64,000 bases of DNA, from contig NZ_STGJ01000013.1 in the NCBI RefSeq assembly GCF_004919095.1, positions 1 to 64,000 on the forward strand, given 5' to 3'. Numbering within the stretch: the stretch's first letter is position 1; every line of letters starts with the position of its first letter. Origin of the DNA: Crenobacter intestini (GTDB taxonomy: Bacteria > Pseudomonadota > Gammaproteobacteria > Burkholderiales > Chromobacteriaceae). This document shows positions 15,290 to 24,344 of the stretch, in pieces. The translations under genes were made by a program, and so were the position numbers. The notes below the pieces were generated by a model that made no database searches, had not been told where the DNA came from, and worked only from the letters and a program-made list of their open reading frames with translations.

Positions 15290-16777
15290 CTATTTGGCGA
15301 CTGGGTACTCAGGCGCTCTTTGGTCTATTGAATCAGTGGCTTGGTGATACTCCAGCGGCCTGACGGGGATACCGCCTCCGCTCAACCACAGGGTAAGGAT
15401 GCAGCCGATCAGGCTGATCATTGCAGCCAGTATTAGCACGGCCGCGACCCCCCACTGCTCGCGAATCATCGGCAAGAATACGATACCGATACAGGCGCCT
15501 ACCTTGGCTGTGCTGGAGGCGACCCCACAGGCGGTTGCTCGCAACTGCGTAGGAAAGAGGACTGGAGGCAGTGCGAAGGTTGTGGCGTTGGGGCCGGCAT
15601 ACATGGCCAGGTTGTAAAGTGCGAAGCCGCCCAGTATCCAGACCAGTGAGTACAGACCTGTGTCGCCGTTAATGGCCAGCAACATGAGTACCATGCCGCA
15701 GGCCATTCCGGCAAAGCCGATCGCCTGCGCACGGATGGCGCCAAGCCAAGGGACAAAGTACAGGCTGGCGACCGCGCCGGCGAGCAGGGCGAGGTCAACC
15801 AGAGCGCTGCCGCGGGTGGCGGCCGCGTCGCGCCCGATCAGGCTGGCGCCAGCGTCGTTAAGGCCCAGACTCGCCAGGATGACCGGCGTAAACAGTCCGA
15901 CGCCGTAGGTCGCAATATCCATCAGCAACCATGGCAGGCAGGACAGCGCCAGCCTGCGCCGGTAGGGTGTCTGTAGCAGGCTGCGCGCGTGCATGGCATG
16001 CGCGGGTTCGGCGAGGCTCTGTACATGCCGTGCCGTGCCGGCTACCTGCGCATGTCTCAAGCTGTGTTCAGCCAGGTGCGGCAGGACGCTGGCGAGTGCG
16101 CGGGCAGCCTCCAGATTGCGTCCGTGCAGCATCAGCCAGCGGGGGCTTTCCTGCAAGGCCAGCCTCGCTAGCGCGATCAGCGCCGCGCACAGGCCCGTGC
16201 ACCCGAGTAGCAGGCGCCACACCCCGCTTGTGTAGCTTGCGTCAAGCAGGGCGAGCCCCGCGCCCGCCCCGATAACCATGCCGGCAGCCTGCGAGCCTTT
16301 CAGGGCGACCATCGAGCGCGGCCTGCTGGCGACGGGCATCCATTCGGCGACGTAGGTGCCGCTGACCGGAAAGTCTACGCCGATGCCGAACCCCACCAGT
16401 AAAAGCCCTGCAGCCAGGGTGAGCGGTGTCTGCGCCCAAGCTGCGAGCGCAGCGCCCAGCGCGACTAGAGCCATATCGGCGATGAAGACGGGTTTGCGGC
16501 CGGCCCGGTCGGCTGCAAAACCACCCAGCAGCGCGCCAGGGACCGAGCCGAACACCAGGGCGGCCCCCAGCAGCCCCTGTTCGGCAGGCGACAATGCAAA
16601 CCGAGCAGAGAGCAGCGGAATTGCAATCCCGAGCAGCATTAGCGACATGCCGTTTAGCAAAGTGCCACCGCTGGCCAGCGCCCATAGCCGCGCATGGCCA
16701 CAGCCCAGCGTGGCCTCATCGATCAGGTCGAGCAGCCCCTGATGGGCGGGTGAGACTTGGCTGACCGGGGGGGTCAT
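15290..16777 (-). CDS. MFS transporter, last gene of the urea/nickel operon
   Basis: A 495-residue major facilitator with about 12 hydrophobic segments. The loop 2-3 motif is GGFAADRAGRK, and GFGIGVDFPVSGTYVAEW matches the sugar/aromatic-acid porter branch, where ESPRWL closes the first half as QESPRWLM here. It overlaps the ATPase gene upstream by 4 bases, so it belongs to the same transcription unit. Substrate unknown. A nickel or urea related role is suggested only by position. Confidence 0.78.
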   Translation of the reverse strand: MTPPVSQVSPAHQGLLDLIDEATLGCGHARLWALASGGTLLNGMSLMLLGIAIPLLSARFALSPAEQGLLGAALVFGSVPGALLGGFAADRAGRKPVFIADMALVALGAALAAWAQTPLTLAAGLLLVGFGIGVDFPVSGTYVAEWMPVASRPRSMVALKGSQAAGMVIGAGAGLALLDASYTSGVWRLLLGCTGLCAALIALARLALQESPRWLMLHGRNLEAARALASVLPHLAEHSLRHAQVAGTARHVQSLAEPAHAMHARSLLQTPYRRRLALSCLPWLLMDIATYGVGLFTPVILASLGLNDAGASLIGRDAAATRGSALVDLALLAGAVASLYFVPWLGAIRAQAIGFAGMACGMVLMLLAINGDTGLYSLVWILGGFALYNLAMYAGPNATTFALPPVLFPTQLRATACGVASSTAKVGACIGIVFLPMIREQWGVAAVLILAAMISLIGCILTLWLSGGGIPVRPLEYHQATDSIDQRAPEYPVAK

Positions 16778-17556
16778 TCTGTTGCGCGCACCGGTAGCGG
16801 ATGGGTTGCACGCGAAATTGAGGCTCGCGGCTGCATGGACAGCGGACGTTCGAGGGAAGCTTGCGCTAGCAGCGCGTCGTCGCAGAACAATTCGAGCGGG
16901 CGGGCGTTGGCGATCACCCGCCCTTGCGAGAGCACGATCACTCGGCTGCAGACGTCAAGGACGAGGTCGAGGTCGTGGGTGGCGATCAGCTTGGTGTGCT
17001 CGAAGCACTGTAGCAGGCCGATCAGCCTGCGCCGCGCGGCGGGGTCGAGTGCGTCGGAGGGTTCGTCAAGGATCAGGATATCCGGTTGCATGGCGAGCAC
17101 GCCGGCGATTGCGACCGCTCTTTTCTGTCCGCCAGATAGCTCCCACGGCGCACGTGCGGCCAAGCTGGCCGCACCGACTTGTTCAAGTGCCCGCATCACG
17201 ACACGATCGATGTCCTGAGTAGATACGCCAAGGTTGAGGGGGCCAAACGCGACGTCTTCGAACACTGTCGGCATGAACAACTGGTCGTCCGGGTTCTGGA
17301 AGACAAAGCCTAGCGTGCGACGTAGTTGCGGCAGGGTGCGCCGCTCGACGCGAAGCTCGCCGACGCGAATCTGCCCTTGTGTAGGCACGAGAAAGCCATT
17401 CAGTAATTGCAGCAACGTCGACTTGCCGGCGCCGTTACCGCCGACGACAGCAACCGACTCGCCGTGATGCAGGGTGAAGCTGACCTTGTCCAGTGCCGGC
17501 GCTTGCCCCGGGTAGGCAAAGCAGAGGTTTTCAACCTGCAGCAGGTGATGGCTCAT
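16774..17556 (-). CDS. nikO: ECF-type nickel/cobalt transporter ATPase (NikO/CbiO)
   Basis: A 260-residue ABC ATPase: Walker A GGNGAGKST (39-47), Q-loop FQNPDDQLF, signature LSGGQKR (140-146), Walker B ILILDEPSDALDP with Glu165, and H-loop THDLDLV. The QNPDDQLF form is typical of energy-coupling-factor ATPases. It lies 4 bases after the transmembrane T component and forms, with NikMN and NikQ, an importer. Co and Ni versions cannot be told apart by the ATPase; the urease genes favour nickel. Confidence 0.92.
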   Translation of the reverse strand: MSHHLLQVENLCFAYPGQAPALDKVSFTLHHGESVAVVGGNGAGKSTLLQLLNGFLVPTQGQIRVGELRVERRTLPQLRRTLGFVFQNPDDQLFMPTVFEDVAFGPLNLGVSTQDIDRVVMRALEQVGAASLAARAPWELSGGQKRAVAIAGVLAMQPDILILDEPSDALDPAARRRLIGLLQCFEHTKLIATHDLDLVLDVCSRVIVLSQGRVIANARPLELFCDDALLAQASLERPLSMQPRASISRATHPLPVRATE

Positions 17557-17560
17557 GTAT

Positions 17561-18373
17561 TCAGGCTCCTGTCAGCAAGCGGCCCAGCATCAGGGGGATG
17601 TCCACCTGTCTTGCGAGCAGCGGGAAGATGATCCAGAACAGCAAAAAGCCGGTGTCGCGCCAGCGCCAGCGGGGGAGCCTTGCCAGGCGCATCTTTCCGT
17701 CGAAGCCGCGCGCGAGCATGGCCTGATGGATGCGCATGGCGCGCTGGAACGTTCGGGTCAGCACCGACGCGAGCAGTAGCTTGAGCTGGTGCGGCGGCAC
17801 CCCCCGGCGAGGCTTGCCGGCCCCGCGCAGTTGCCAGGCCTGGACGGTGCGTGCGAGTTCCTCTCCGACCACGAAAAGATAGCGGTACAGGAACAGCACC
17901 TGGTTCACCAGTACTGCGGGCAAGCCCAAGCAAGACATCGCATAGCTGATACGGATGATGCCAGTGGTGGCCAGCAGCAGGAGCGCGCTGGAAACGGCAA
18001 TCAGGCCGCGCAGCAGGATGGATGCGAGCGAAAACCAGCCTGCCGCGATCGCCCCACCCCAAGGTGACGGCAATGGGTCGGGATCGAGCCATGGATTCAA
18101 TGCCCCGACCATCAGTACGAACGGCAGAGCCAGCAGCAGGCGTCCGCACAGCCAGCTAAGTGGCACCTCGCCCATCACCAGCAGGACGACCGGAAATAAT
18201 GCGAGGGGCAAGAGCCTGGCCACTTCGTAGGACGGGAACGAGGCAAGCACCCCTACGACCCACAAGGTGGCCAGCAACTTGGCCCGTGCGTCAATCGCAG
18301 CGGCACGGGTTGGCCGGCTGGCGAGGCTATCTGCGCGCCGGATCGCAGAAAGCGCATGAGCCAGACCTGTCAT
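17561..18373 (-). CDS. nikQ: ECF-type nickel/cobalt transporter T component (NikQ/CbiQ)
   Basis: A 270-residue membrane protein with five or six hydrophobic helices. The ATPase-coupling helix carries AMLARGFDG, the Ala-Arg-Gly motif of ECF T components; a second copy-like QAWQLRGAG precedes it. It starts 13 bases after the NikMN stop codon. It transmits ATP hydrolysis to the substrate-binding component. Confidence 0.9.
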   Translation of the reverse strand: MTGLAHALSAIRRADSLASRPTRAAAIDARAKLLATLWVVGVLASFPSYEVARLLPLALFPVVLLVMGEVPLSWLCGRLLLALPFVLMVGALNPWLDPDPLPSPWGGAIAAGWFSLASILLRGLIAVSSALLLLATTGIIRISYAMSCLGLPAVLVNQVLFLYRYLFVVGEELARTVQAWQLRGAGKPRRGVPPHQLKLLLASVLTRTFQRAMRIHQAMLARGFDGKMRLARLPRWRWRDTGFLLFWIIFPLLARQVDIPLMLGRLLTGA

Positions 18374-18386
18374 GGTTCGCCTTGGC

Positions 18387-19385
18387 CTAATTGTTGCGCC
18401 GGGGGCGGCGCAACATGAGTGCGACCAGAGCGACCAGAGCGAGCGTCACCACGCTGCCGACAATACCCGCGATCGACACGCCCGGCACGACAACACCATT
18501 CGAGGGCAAGGCATTAGGCAACTCATAGTCAGGTAACACGGAGGTGAGTTGCTGCACTTGTGCGCTCTGACGATGCAGGGTGCCGACGGGTGCTTCTTCC
18601 AACAGACTTGTTGCTCGTAGCCGTTCGACCGACCATTCCAGACCATCCGGATGTTCCGAGGCCAGCCATGAGAGCACGCCACCTGTCAGTAGCGCGGCCA
18701 GGATGAAGCTGGCGATGATGCCACGGCCTCCAGCCTGCAAAGGTCGCCCGGAAAAGCCTCCCGGCCGTTGTGCCAGAGCGGTCAGTACGCCTGCCGTGAC
18801 AAGGCCCTCAACCAAGCCAATGACCAGATGGATCGGTATCATCAGCGCCAGGAACTCGGGCAAGGGTAAGCGGGTGATTCCGCTCGCCGCTGTCTCCAAA
18901 GCGATGCCGGCCGCACCCAGGATCGTCGACAGCGTGCAGGCGAGCACCGCCGCCAATGTGACGCGGGCGCGGCTATTGCCGTCGCCGGCCAGCGTGCAGT
19001 AAACCAGCGGATAGAGGATCAGGCAGCTGATTACGCCCAAGTTGAACACATTGGCACCCCAGGCCAGCAAGCCGCCGTCGGCAAAAAACAGGGCCTGCAC
19101 CAGCAGGACCGACGCGATCACGATGAGCCCAGCCCAAGGCCCCAGCAGGATCGCTAACAGCATTCCGCCACCGAGGTGACCGCTAGAGCCGGTTCCGGGG
19201 ATGCTGAAGTTGATCATCTGTGCGGCAAATACAAAAGCACCGAGAACACCCATCAGCGCAACGAGCTGGCTGTCTTCCTGCAAGCTTGCTTGCAGGCGGC
19301 GTGCGCCAATGACCAGAGCGGTGAGGCTCGCAGCGAGAAAACTGGCGCCTACTTCGGGGGACAGCAAAGCATCGGCCATGTGCAT
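18387..19385 (-). CDS. nikMN: Nickel/cobalt ECF substrate-binding protein, NikM-NikN fusion
   Basis: A 332-residue membrane protein. The N-terminus MHMADALLSP places His2 where CbiM/NikM bind the metal through the N-terminal amine, Met1 and His2, so the first ATG must be the true start; AAGGAG lies before it. GSSGHLGGG adds another ligand (His70). After the seven-helix M part, residues 230-332 hold a large periplasmic loop (PDGLEWS) and a final helix, the NikN module, in one chain. Metal capture for urease is the inferred role. Confidence 0.9.
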   Translation of the reverse strand: MHMADALLSPEVGASFLAASLTALVIGARRLQASLQEDSQLVALMGVLGAFVFAAQMINFSIPGTGSSGHLGGGMLLAILLGPWAGLIVIASVLLVQALFFADGGLLAWGANVFNLGVISCLILYPLVYCTLAGDGNSRARVTLAAVLACTLSTILGAAGIALETAASGITRLPLPEFLALMIPIHLVIGLVEGLVTAGVLTALAQRPGGFSGRPLQAGGRGIIASFILAALLTGGVLSWLASEHPDGLEWSVERLRATSLLEEAPVGTLHRQSAQVQQLTSVLPDYELPNALPSNGVVVPGVSIAGIVGSVVTLALVALVALMLRRPRRNN

Positions 19386-19425
19386 GTGGGGACTCCTTGA
19401 ACGTGTGTGAGATTAATAAAAGGTT

Positions 19426-20415
19426 CTACTGGTGGCCGATTTTCGATTCGGGGTTTGGTGCATGCGGGTGGGGCAGCAACTGCGCCTTGGGCAGCGTGAA
19501 TAGCCACATGGTCAGCACGTAAGGAGCGGTAAAGGTCGGGATGCCGACCGGGGTCAGCAAGGTGTCGAGTGCGCCTTGCACGATGACGGTGAAAATGGTC
19601 GCCAGCAGGGCGAACACGAGTACCTTGGGGCCGGTTTGCATAAACACGACACCGACTGCGATCGCAGTCAGCACAGGGCTGAAGCCGTACAGGCCGGCCT
19701 TGACCGCCGCCGGGTCCGCGCCGAACAGCACGCTGCAAAAGAGCGCAACTACCGAGCCCAAGAGGGCGGCGATGGCCGCTGGGATAGATTCGACCAGAAG
19801 CCCGATCACGATCAGCACGCCGCTGACCGCGTTGCCCAGCAGAAAGACCTGCCCGATATTTCGGCAAAGGATGACCAGCATGTCCTGCGGTGCCATTCCG
19901 GCAAAGCCTGCCACCGAAATGGCTTCAGGCAGCTTGGGTGGCCCCATGCTTGCGATGGGGAGGTTGGCGAATGAGTAGGCGGCCAACATTAGTAGCCAGG
20001 TCGTCAGTACGAACGGTCCGGTCGATGCGGCCACCCCCCAGTTCTTGGTGACCACATTGGTGAAGGCGTCCATGACGACCGTCGAGACAGCCGCCCCGAG
20101 CACCAGCAAAACCCACATCACCGGTCCGGCAGCGAGGAAGGTGGGGACGGCAACACCGACCAGAATGCCGTTGAAACCGTACATGCCCTGGGCGATGGCC
20201 TTGTCGCGTGCGTCGATCAGATAGGCGGTCCCGGTCGCGACGACCAGCCCGAGCACGGCGCCGACTGTAGTGGCCCAATTGCCGGTATCGACGGACGCGT
20301 AGGCGATTGCGAGCAGGAAGCACACCCCCGTCAGTGCATTCTCCATGAAGAAAACCTGACCTGCTCCACGCAGACAGTGCGTGACAAAGTGTTCCGGTAA
20401 ACGGTACCCCATCAT
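19426..20415 (-). CDS. Urea transporter (UT/Yut family)
   Basis: A 329-residue channel-type membrane protein built as two homologous halves: FMENALTGVCFL / GMYGFNGILVGVAVP in the first and FLLGNAVSGVLI / GLYGFSPVLTAIAVG in the second. These are the paired urea-slot motifs of the UT family. AGGAGG lies 4 bases before ATG 20415 and 7 before the next ATG (20412), which may be the real start. It lies in the operon between ureD and nikMN and should deliver urea to the cytosolic urease. Confidence 0.9.
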   Translation of the reverse strand: MMGYRLPEHFVTHCLRGAGQVFFMENALTGVCFLLAIAYASVDTGNWATTVGAVLGLVVATGTAYLIDARDKAIAQGMYGFNGILVGVAVPTFLAAGPVMWVLLVLGAAVSTVVMDAFTNVVTKNWGVAASTGPFVLTTWLLMLAAYSFANLPIASMGPPKLPEAISVAGFAGMAPQDMLVILCRNIGQVFLLGNAVSGVLIVIGLLVESIPAAIAALLGSVVALFCSVLFGADPAAVKAGLYGFSPVLTAIAVGVVFMQTGPKVLVFALLATIFTVIVQGALDTLLTPVGIPTFTAPYVLTMWLFTLPKAQLLPHPHAPNPESKIGHQ

Positions 20416-20448
20416 CGTCCTCCTAGCTTGGCTTGCTTTGGTTTAGCG

Positions 20449-21387
20449 CTAGCGCCAACGGAACTCGGCTGGCAGTGAATGCCCAGTCACCTCTTCGCGG
20501 ACCACCTGCCAGCACTCCCTGATCCGCTCGCGTACCTGATGGCTTTCCTGTCCGACCACCCGGAACATCAGTCCGGCGTCGCCAGGCAGTCGGCTGAGTC
20601 CGCTAGCGAGACCTTCCGCTCGATCGAAGCGTGGAAGAACCCTTGCGCTGATCCGTTCAACGATGGAAGGCGATGTCAGGATCAGCAGGTTGCCGAACAC
20701 GTCAAAGCCGGCCATCACGCCGGGTAGGGCGAGGCTGCCGCTAGCGGGCTCCGCCAGCAGTTTTTCGGTGAAGAGTAGCGAGCCGTCCGGCCGTCGTACC
20801 TCTGTTCTCAATGAAAGTACGTCGTAGGCAAAGCGCTCAGCGTGGTGCTTGCGCCCCGACATGACCGACTCGGCACAGACAAGCGTCGCCGAGGCAGGCA
20901 GCACGATGCGGGTCAGGCTCGCGTAGCGGGCATGTCGATAGGGAATGGTGACCTCGGGCATGTACTCCAGGTAAGCGTTTTCCTCGAGCACCAGTGTCTG
21001 CACCTGCGATGCGTAGTTGGCATCCATCGCGTGCACCCGGTTGGCGCCTTGGGTGGTGACATGCGCGCAGGCACCGGCACCAACCGTGACATGGATGCCC
21101 AGTCGGTCGCCTTGCAGGACGCCCCCGCCGATGGAGGTCATCATGCAGATGGGTAACTGCGGCATTGCCTCGTCCCAGTACAGGGCCTGCTGCACGAGCA
21201 AAGGCGTCTTGCGATAGAGATCGGCGAGGATGGATCGGTTATCCCGCAGCGCGAAGCCCAGTCTGAGCAGCCCAATCTTTCCCGGGACCCCGGCCGGCAT
21301 CTGAGGTGGGTGATCCTGATAGCCGGCCAACTCGGGCAAGTCACCGAGCTCGCCCAGTTGGGCGAGCAGTTCCGGTTCGCGCATCAT
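20449..21387 (-). CDS. ureD: Urease accessory protein UreD
   Basis: A 312-residue UreD/UreH protein, the scaffold that binds apo-urease and recruits UreF and Ure[40 protein letters not shown] and [10 protein letters not shown] are family blocks. Its ATG overlaps the ureG stop (21384-21387). It follows ureG rather than preceding ureA, the order seen in the Brucella ure-2 type operon. Confidence 0.93.
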   Translation of the reverse strand: MMREPELLAQLGELGDLPELAGYQDHPPQMPAGVPGKIGLLRLGFALRDNRSILADLYRKTPLLVQQALYWDEAMPQLPICMMTSIGGGVLQGDRLGIHVTVGAGACAHVTTQGANRVHAMDANYASQVQTLVLEENAYLEYMPEVTIPYRHARYASLTRIVLPASATLVCAESVMSGRKHHAERFAYDVLSLRTEVRRPDGSLLFTEKLLAEPASGSLALPGVMAGFDVFGNLLILTSPSIVERISARVLPRFDRAEGLASGLSRLPGDAGLMFRVVGQESHQVRERIRECWQVVREEVTGHSLPAEFRWR

Positions 21388-22025
21388 GGCAGGCTCTTTT
21401 CACGAATGGGGACGTCGAACAGTGCCATCTCGTGGATCAGGCTCACGAGTTCGGGGATGCCCTCGCCCGTCTTGCAGTTGGTGAACAGGTAGGGTTTGTC
21501 CGGACGCATCATGCGCGAGTCACGGTCCATCACCTCCAAGCTGGCCCCGACATGGGGGGCAAGGTCAGTCTTGTTAATGACAAGGATGTCGGACTGGCAG
21601 ATGCCCGGTCCGTTTTTGCGCGGGATCTTGTCACCCGCAGCAACGTCGATCACGTAGATGAAGAAGTCGACCAACGCGGGGCTGAAGGTCAAAGTCAGGT
21701 TATCGCCGCCAGACTCGATCAGAACAACATCGCTCTCCGGGAAGCGCGCCTCCATTTCCTCGACTGCGGCCAGGTTCATTGACGGGTCTTCCCGAACCGC
21801 AGTGTGCGGGCAAGCACCTGTTTCGACGCCGAGGATCTTTTCCTCCACCAGAATGCCCTTTAGCGTGCGCTGCACATGTCGCGCGTCTTCGGTGGTGACG
21901 ACGTCGTTGGTGATGATCAGCACCCGGATACCCAGGTCGAGCATCAGCGGCGTGATCGCCTCGATGATGGCGGTCTTGCCAGACCCTACCGGGCCGCCGA
22001 TTCCAATCCTTGTGATTTTCTTCAT
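21384..22025 (-). CDS. ureG: Urease accessory GTPase UreG
   Basis: A 213-residue SIMIBI GTPase that powers nickel insertion. P-loop GPVGSGKT (11-18), the nickel-binding CPH motif in [18 protein letters not shown], and NKTDLAPHV for guanine recognition are all intact. The start is at MKKITRIG with GGGGGA upstream; the longer frame is not supported by homology. Confidence 0.96.
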   Translation of the reverse strand: MKKITRIGIGGPVGSGKTAIIEAITPLMLDLGIRVLIITNDVVTTEDARHVQRTLKGILVEEKILGVETGACPHTAVREDPSMNLAAVEEMEARFPESDVVLIESGGDNLTLTFSPALVDFFIYVIDVAAGDKIPRKNGPGICQSDILVINKTDLAPHVGASLEVMDRDSRMMRPDKPYLFTNCKTGEGIPELVSLIHEMALFDVPIREKSLP

Positions 22026-22059
22026 GGTGATTCCCCCGTGAGGCCGCATCCAGTCGCGG

Positions 22060-22773
22060 TCAATTCATGAACATGCGTACATGCGCACCGACGTGATGGG
22101 CGACTAGTACGTCAAATACAGGTGCGAAGCCGGACATCTCGTTGAGCGAGAGCTGCCTGCTTCGCAGGTAGGCGTCGTTGGCGCTGCCGTTCACCCGGTA
22201 CAGCAGTTGCTGGGTATCGTAGTGGTCGATCTTCATCATCCTGAGTGCCGCGCCCAGCATCATCGACGCCACACCGTACTGATGGACGGCAAAAGCGTCC
22301 TCCTCGGGCAACCGCCGGCCGGCAAACATCAGCGCGTGCGCGATGGCAAAGCAGCCGGGCGTGCGCCCCTGCTTAATTTCTTCCAGCCAGGCTGGCACCA
22401 TGCCCGCATCCGGTAGTTTTGCACCCAGTTCAGCCAGCTTCTTGCCCATCCGGGTGGTCATTAGTCGTTGCTCTTCCCCAACCCTGCGGGTAAACAGCGC
22501 ATGGTCAGCTTGAATCACGTCGTCCATAGAGCCTTTGCATGCGGCACGATGGGCGTGCAGTAGCGCGACCCCGTCCAGCGAAGCGGCCTGCCGTGTCGCG
22601 GCCAGCACGAATCCTTCCAGCGTGGCAACGTCGTGCACAATGCCTGTCTGCAAGGCCGACTCAAGCGCATTGGAGAAAGCGAACGCGCCGACCGGCAAGG
22701 TCGAGTCGCCAAACTGCAGCACCCGCATCAGTTCGGTCAGCGATCCTGTTGCGTGGCGTCTAGTCATGGTCAT
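22060..22773 (-). CDS. ureF: Urease accessory protein UreF
   Basis: A 237-residue all-helical UreF, which joins UreD and regulates UreG GTPase activity. [20 protein letters not shown] at the N-terminus is its signature. The gene overlaps the end of ureE by 14 bases. Two in-frame ATGs (22773 and 22767) are possible; neither has a clear RBS, so translation is probably coupled to ureE. The C-terminus is slightly longer than usual and ends [12 protein letters not shown]. Confidence 0.92.
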   Translation of the reverse strand: MTMTRRHATGSLTELMRVLQFGDSTLPVGAFAFSNALESALQTGIVHDVATLEGFVLAATRQAASLDGVALLHAHRAACKGSMDDVIQADHALFTRRVGEEQRLMTTRMGKKLAELGAKLPDAGMVPAWLEEIKQGRTPGCFAIAHALMFAGRRLPEEDAFAVHQYGVASMMLGAALRMMKIDHYDTQQLLYRVNGSANDAYLRSRQLSLNEMSGFAPVFDVLVAHHVGAHVRMFMN

Positions 22774-23503
22774 GTCGATGCCGCGTGTAATTGCCATGTA
22801 GTTCTGCATGCCGGTGCTCGCCCACCGGAGCTGCCGCATGCGGGTGCTGGTGGGCGTGGCTGTGCAGGTGCGTGTGGCTGCTGCCGTCCTCGTGGGTGTG
22901 CTCGTGCTCGTGGGGGTGCTCATGCACGGCGGGTGCTGCCTGTTCGAAGGATTGGGTATGGCTGTGTGGGGTGGCGTCTGCCCCGCCGAACAGCCGTCGG
23001 GATTCGTGCGGCGCAAGGTAGGGGATTACCTCCGCGCCCGGAATGAACTGGTAACGGATATGCTCGAAGTGGTGTGTTCGCATGACCGAGTCCATGACCT
23101 TGCGGTCCACGGTCAGCGGCACGTAGACACGCGAACCTTTTACCACGGCTGGCCAGTGCTGGTTACCCAGTGCGTGCCCGAGTTCGAAGCAAGTCCGCGC
23201 GATCAGTTCGGCGGACAATACCTGGGTACCTTCCAACTCGATCACCAGCACATCCTTGAGCGTGATGCTGACGACGATGGCGGTGCGAGCCTCCCCATCG
23301 GCGACGATAATGTCCCCGTCGTGCAGGTGGCTTTGTCTCGGCAGAGCGATAGCGATCTCGTTGCCAGCCAATGTTCTCTTGCGTAAACGGTTCTTCTGGG
23401 CCTCCCACTGGTCAAGCATCAGTGTGTCGACGTTCCAGTCAGCCAGACGATCGGTCCATTCCGGCGCCAGGCGGTTGCCCAACACAGCCTCGATCAGAAT
23501 CAT
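22760..23503 (-). CDS. ureE: Urease accessory nickel chaperone UreE with long His-rich tail
   Basis: A 247-residue nickel metallochaperone. The peptide-binding and metal-binding domains ([25 protein letters not shown]) are normal. From about residue 180 a tail of nearly 70 residues contains more than 20 His and ends HRHDHD; typical UreE proteins are about 150-170 residues. A long His tail can store several nickel ions. It follows the two crcB genes in the operon. Confidence 0.93.
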   Translation of the reverse strand: MILIEAVLGNRLAPEWTDRLADWNVDTLMLDQWEAQKNRLRKRTLAGNEIAIALPRQSHLHDGDIIVADGEARTAIVVSITLKDVLVIELEGTQVLSAELIARTCFELGHALGNQHWPAVVKGSRVYVPLTVDRKVMDSVMRTHHFEHIRYQFIPGAEVIPYLAPHESRRLFGGADATPHSHTQSFEQAAPAVHEHPHEHEHTHEDGSSHTHLHSHAHQHPHAAAPVGEHRHAELHGNYTRHRHDHD

Positions 23504-23545
23504 TGCATGCCCCTTGTCGGTAGTGGGTGAGGATCTGGCGGGTAT

Positions 23546-23926
23546 TCAGCCCGCCGTTTTTTTGGCCAGCTTCAGGCCGGCGATCATCAGCAGGAAGCCT
23601 GCGAACAGGCTGGCTGCAAGGTATGCCAGCGCGACCGCGAATTCGCCGGGCGTCTTCATGACGGTCGCGGCGCCGTAGACGAAACTTGAAAAGGTCGACA
23701 TCCCCCCCATGATCCCGGTGCCGATCATGGTGTGGACGTGGTGGTGGATCTTGACCCGCTGGTGGAACGAGGTAGATAGACCGAGCAGGAAACAGGCGAT
23801 CATGTTCGCCGTGAAAATGTCCAGAGGAAATCCGTCGGACATGGGAGACACCATCAGCATGATGAACTCCCGGCACATGGCGCCGAACGCACCGCCGACA
23901 AAAATCAGAATGATCAGGTTCACCAT
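23546..23926 (-). CDS. crcB: Fluoride channel CrcB/Fluc, subunit 1
   Basis: A 126-residue membrane protein with four helices. [23 protein letters not shown] (the conserved pore Asn) and GGMSTFSSF are the Fluc pattern. It exports fluoride. It is shorter and less canonical than its partner 9 bases upstream; tandem crcB pairs in other bacteria form heterodimeric channels. Located between ureC and ureE in the urease operon. Confidence 0.92.
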   Translation of the reverse strand: MVNLIILIFVGGAFGAMCREFIMLMVSPMSDGFPLDIFTANMIACFLLGLSTSFHQRVKIHHHVHTMIGTGIMGGMSTFSSFVYGAATVMKTPGEFAVALAYLAASLFAGFLLMIAGLKLAKKTAG

Positions 23927-23935
23927 GACTAGCTC

Positions 23936-24328
23936 CTAGCCTTGCAGCACGGCAAGCCACGCGCCAAATACGGCTGCGGCGAGGCCGGCGAAGGTCGATG
24001 CAAGTAGGTAGATCGTGGCAAGCCGACCCTTGCCTGCATCCGCAAGCTTGGCCGCATCCAGTTGCATGCTGCTGAAGGTGGTGTAGCCGCCCAGCACGCC
24101 GGTGAGGACGCCTGCATTCAGGGCGCTGCCGAAGCGATCCCGCCAGTCGACGCCGAACAGGACGGCCAAGTAGGCGATGACGAAAGCTCCGGTGACGTTG
24201 ATCAGGAAGGTGCCTAGCGGGAAATCGCCGTGGTAGCGCTCGCCGACGAGGGCACCTACACGCCACCGCAACAGCGCACCAAGCCCTCCCCCTAGACCTA
24301 CCCACATTACGTCCAGTGCGTTCATCAT
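23936..24328 (-). CDS. crcB: Fluoride channel CrcB/Fluc, subunit 2
   Basis: A 130-residue Fluc protein: GLGGGLGALLRWRVG, GTFLINVTGAFVI with the pore Asn, and GVLGGYTTFSSM. It starts 16 bases after the ureC stop and ends 9 bases before the second crcB, so both are in the urease transcription unit. Likely a heterodimer subunit. Fluoride inhibits nickel ureases, which gives the placement a possible purpose (inference). Confidence 0.93.
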   Translation of the reverse strand: MMNALDVMWVGLGGGLGALLRWRVGALVGERYHGDFPLGTFLINVTGAFVIAYLAVLFGVDWRDRFGSALNAGVLTGVLGGYTTFSSMQLDAAKLADAGKGRLATIYLLASTFAGLAAAVFGAWLAVLQG

Positions 24329-24344
24329 CGCCCCCTTCGCTAGG

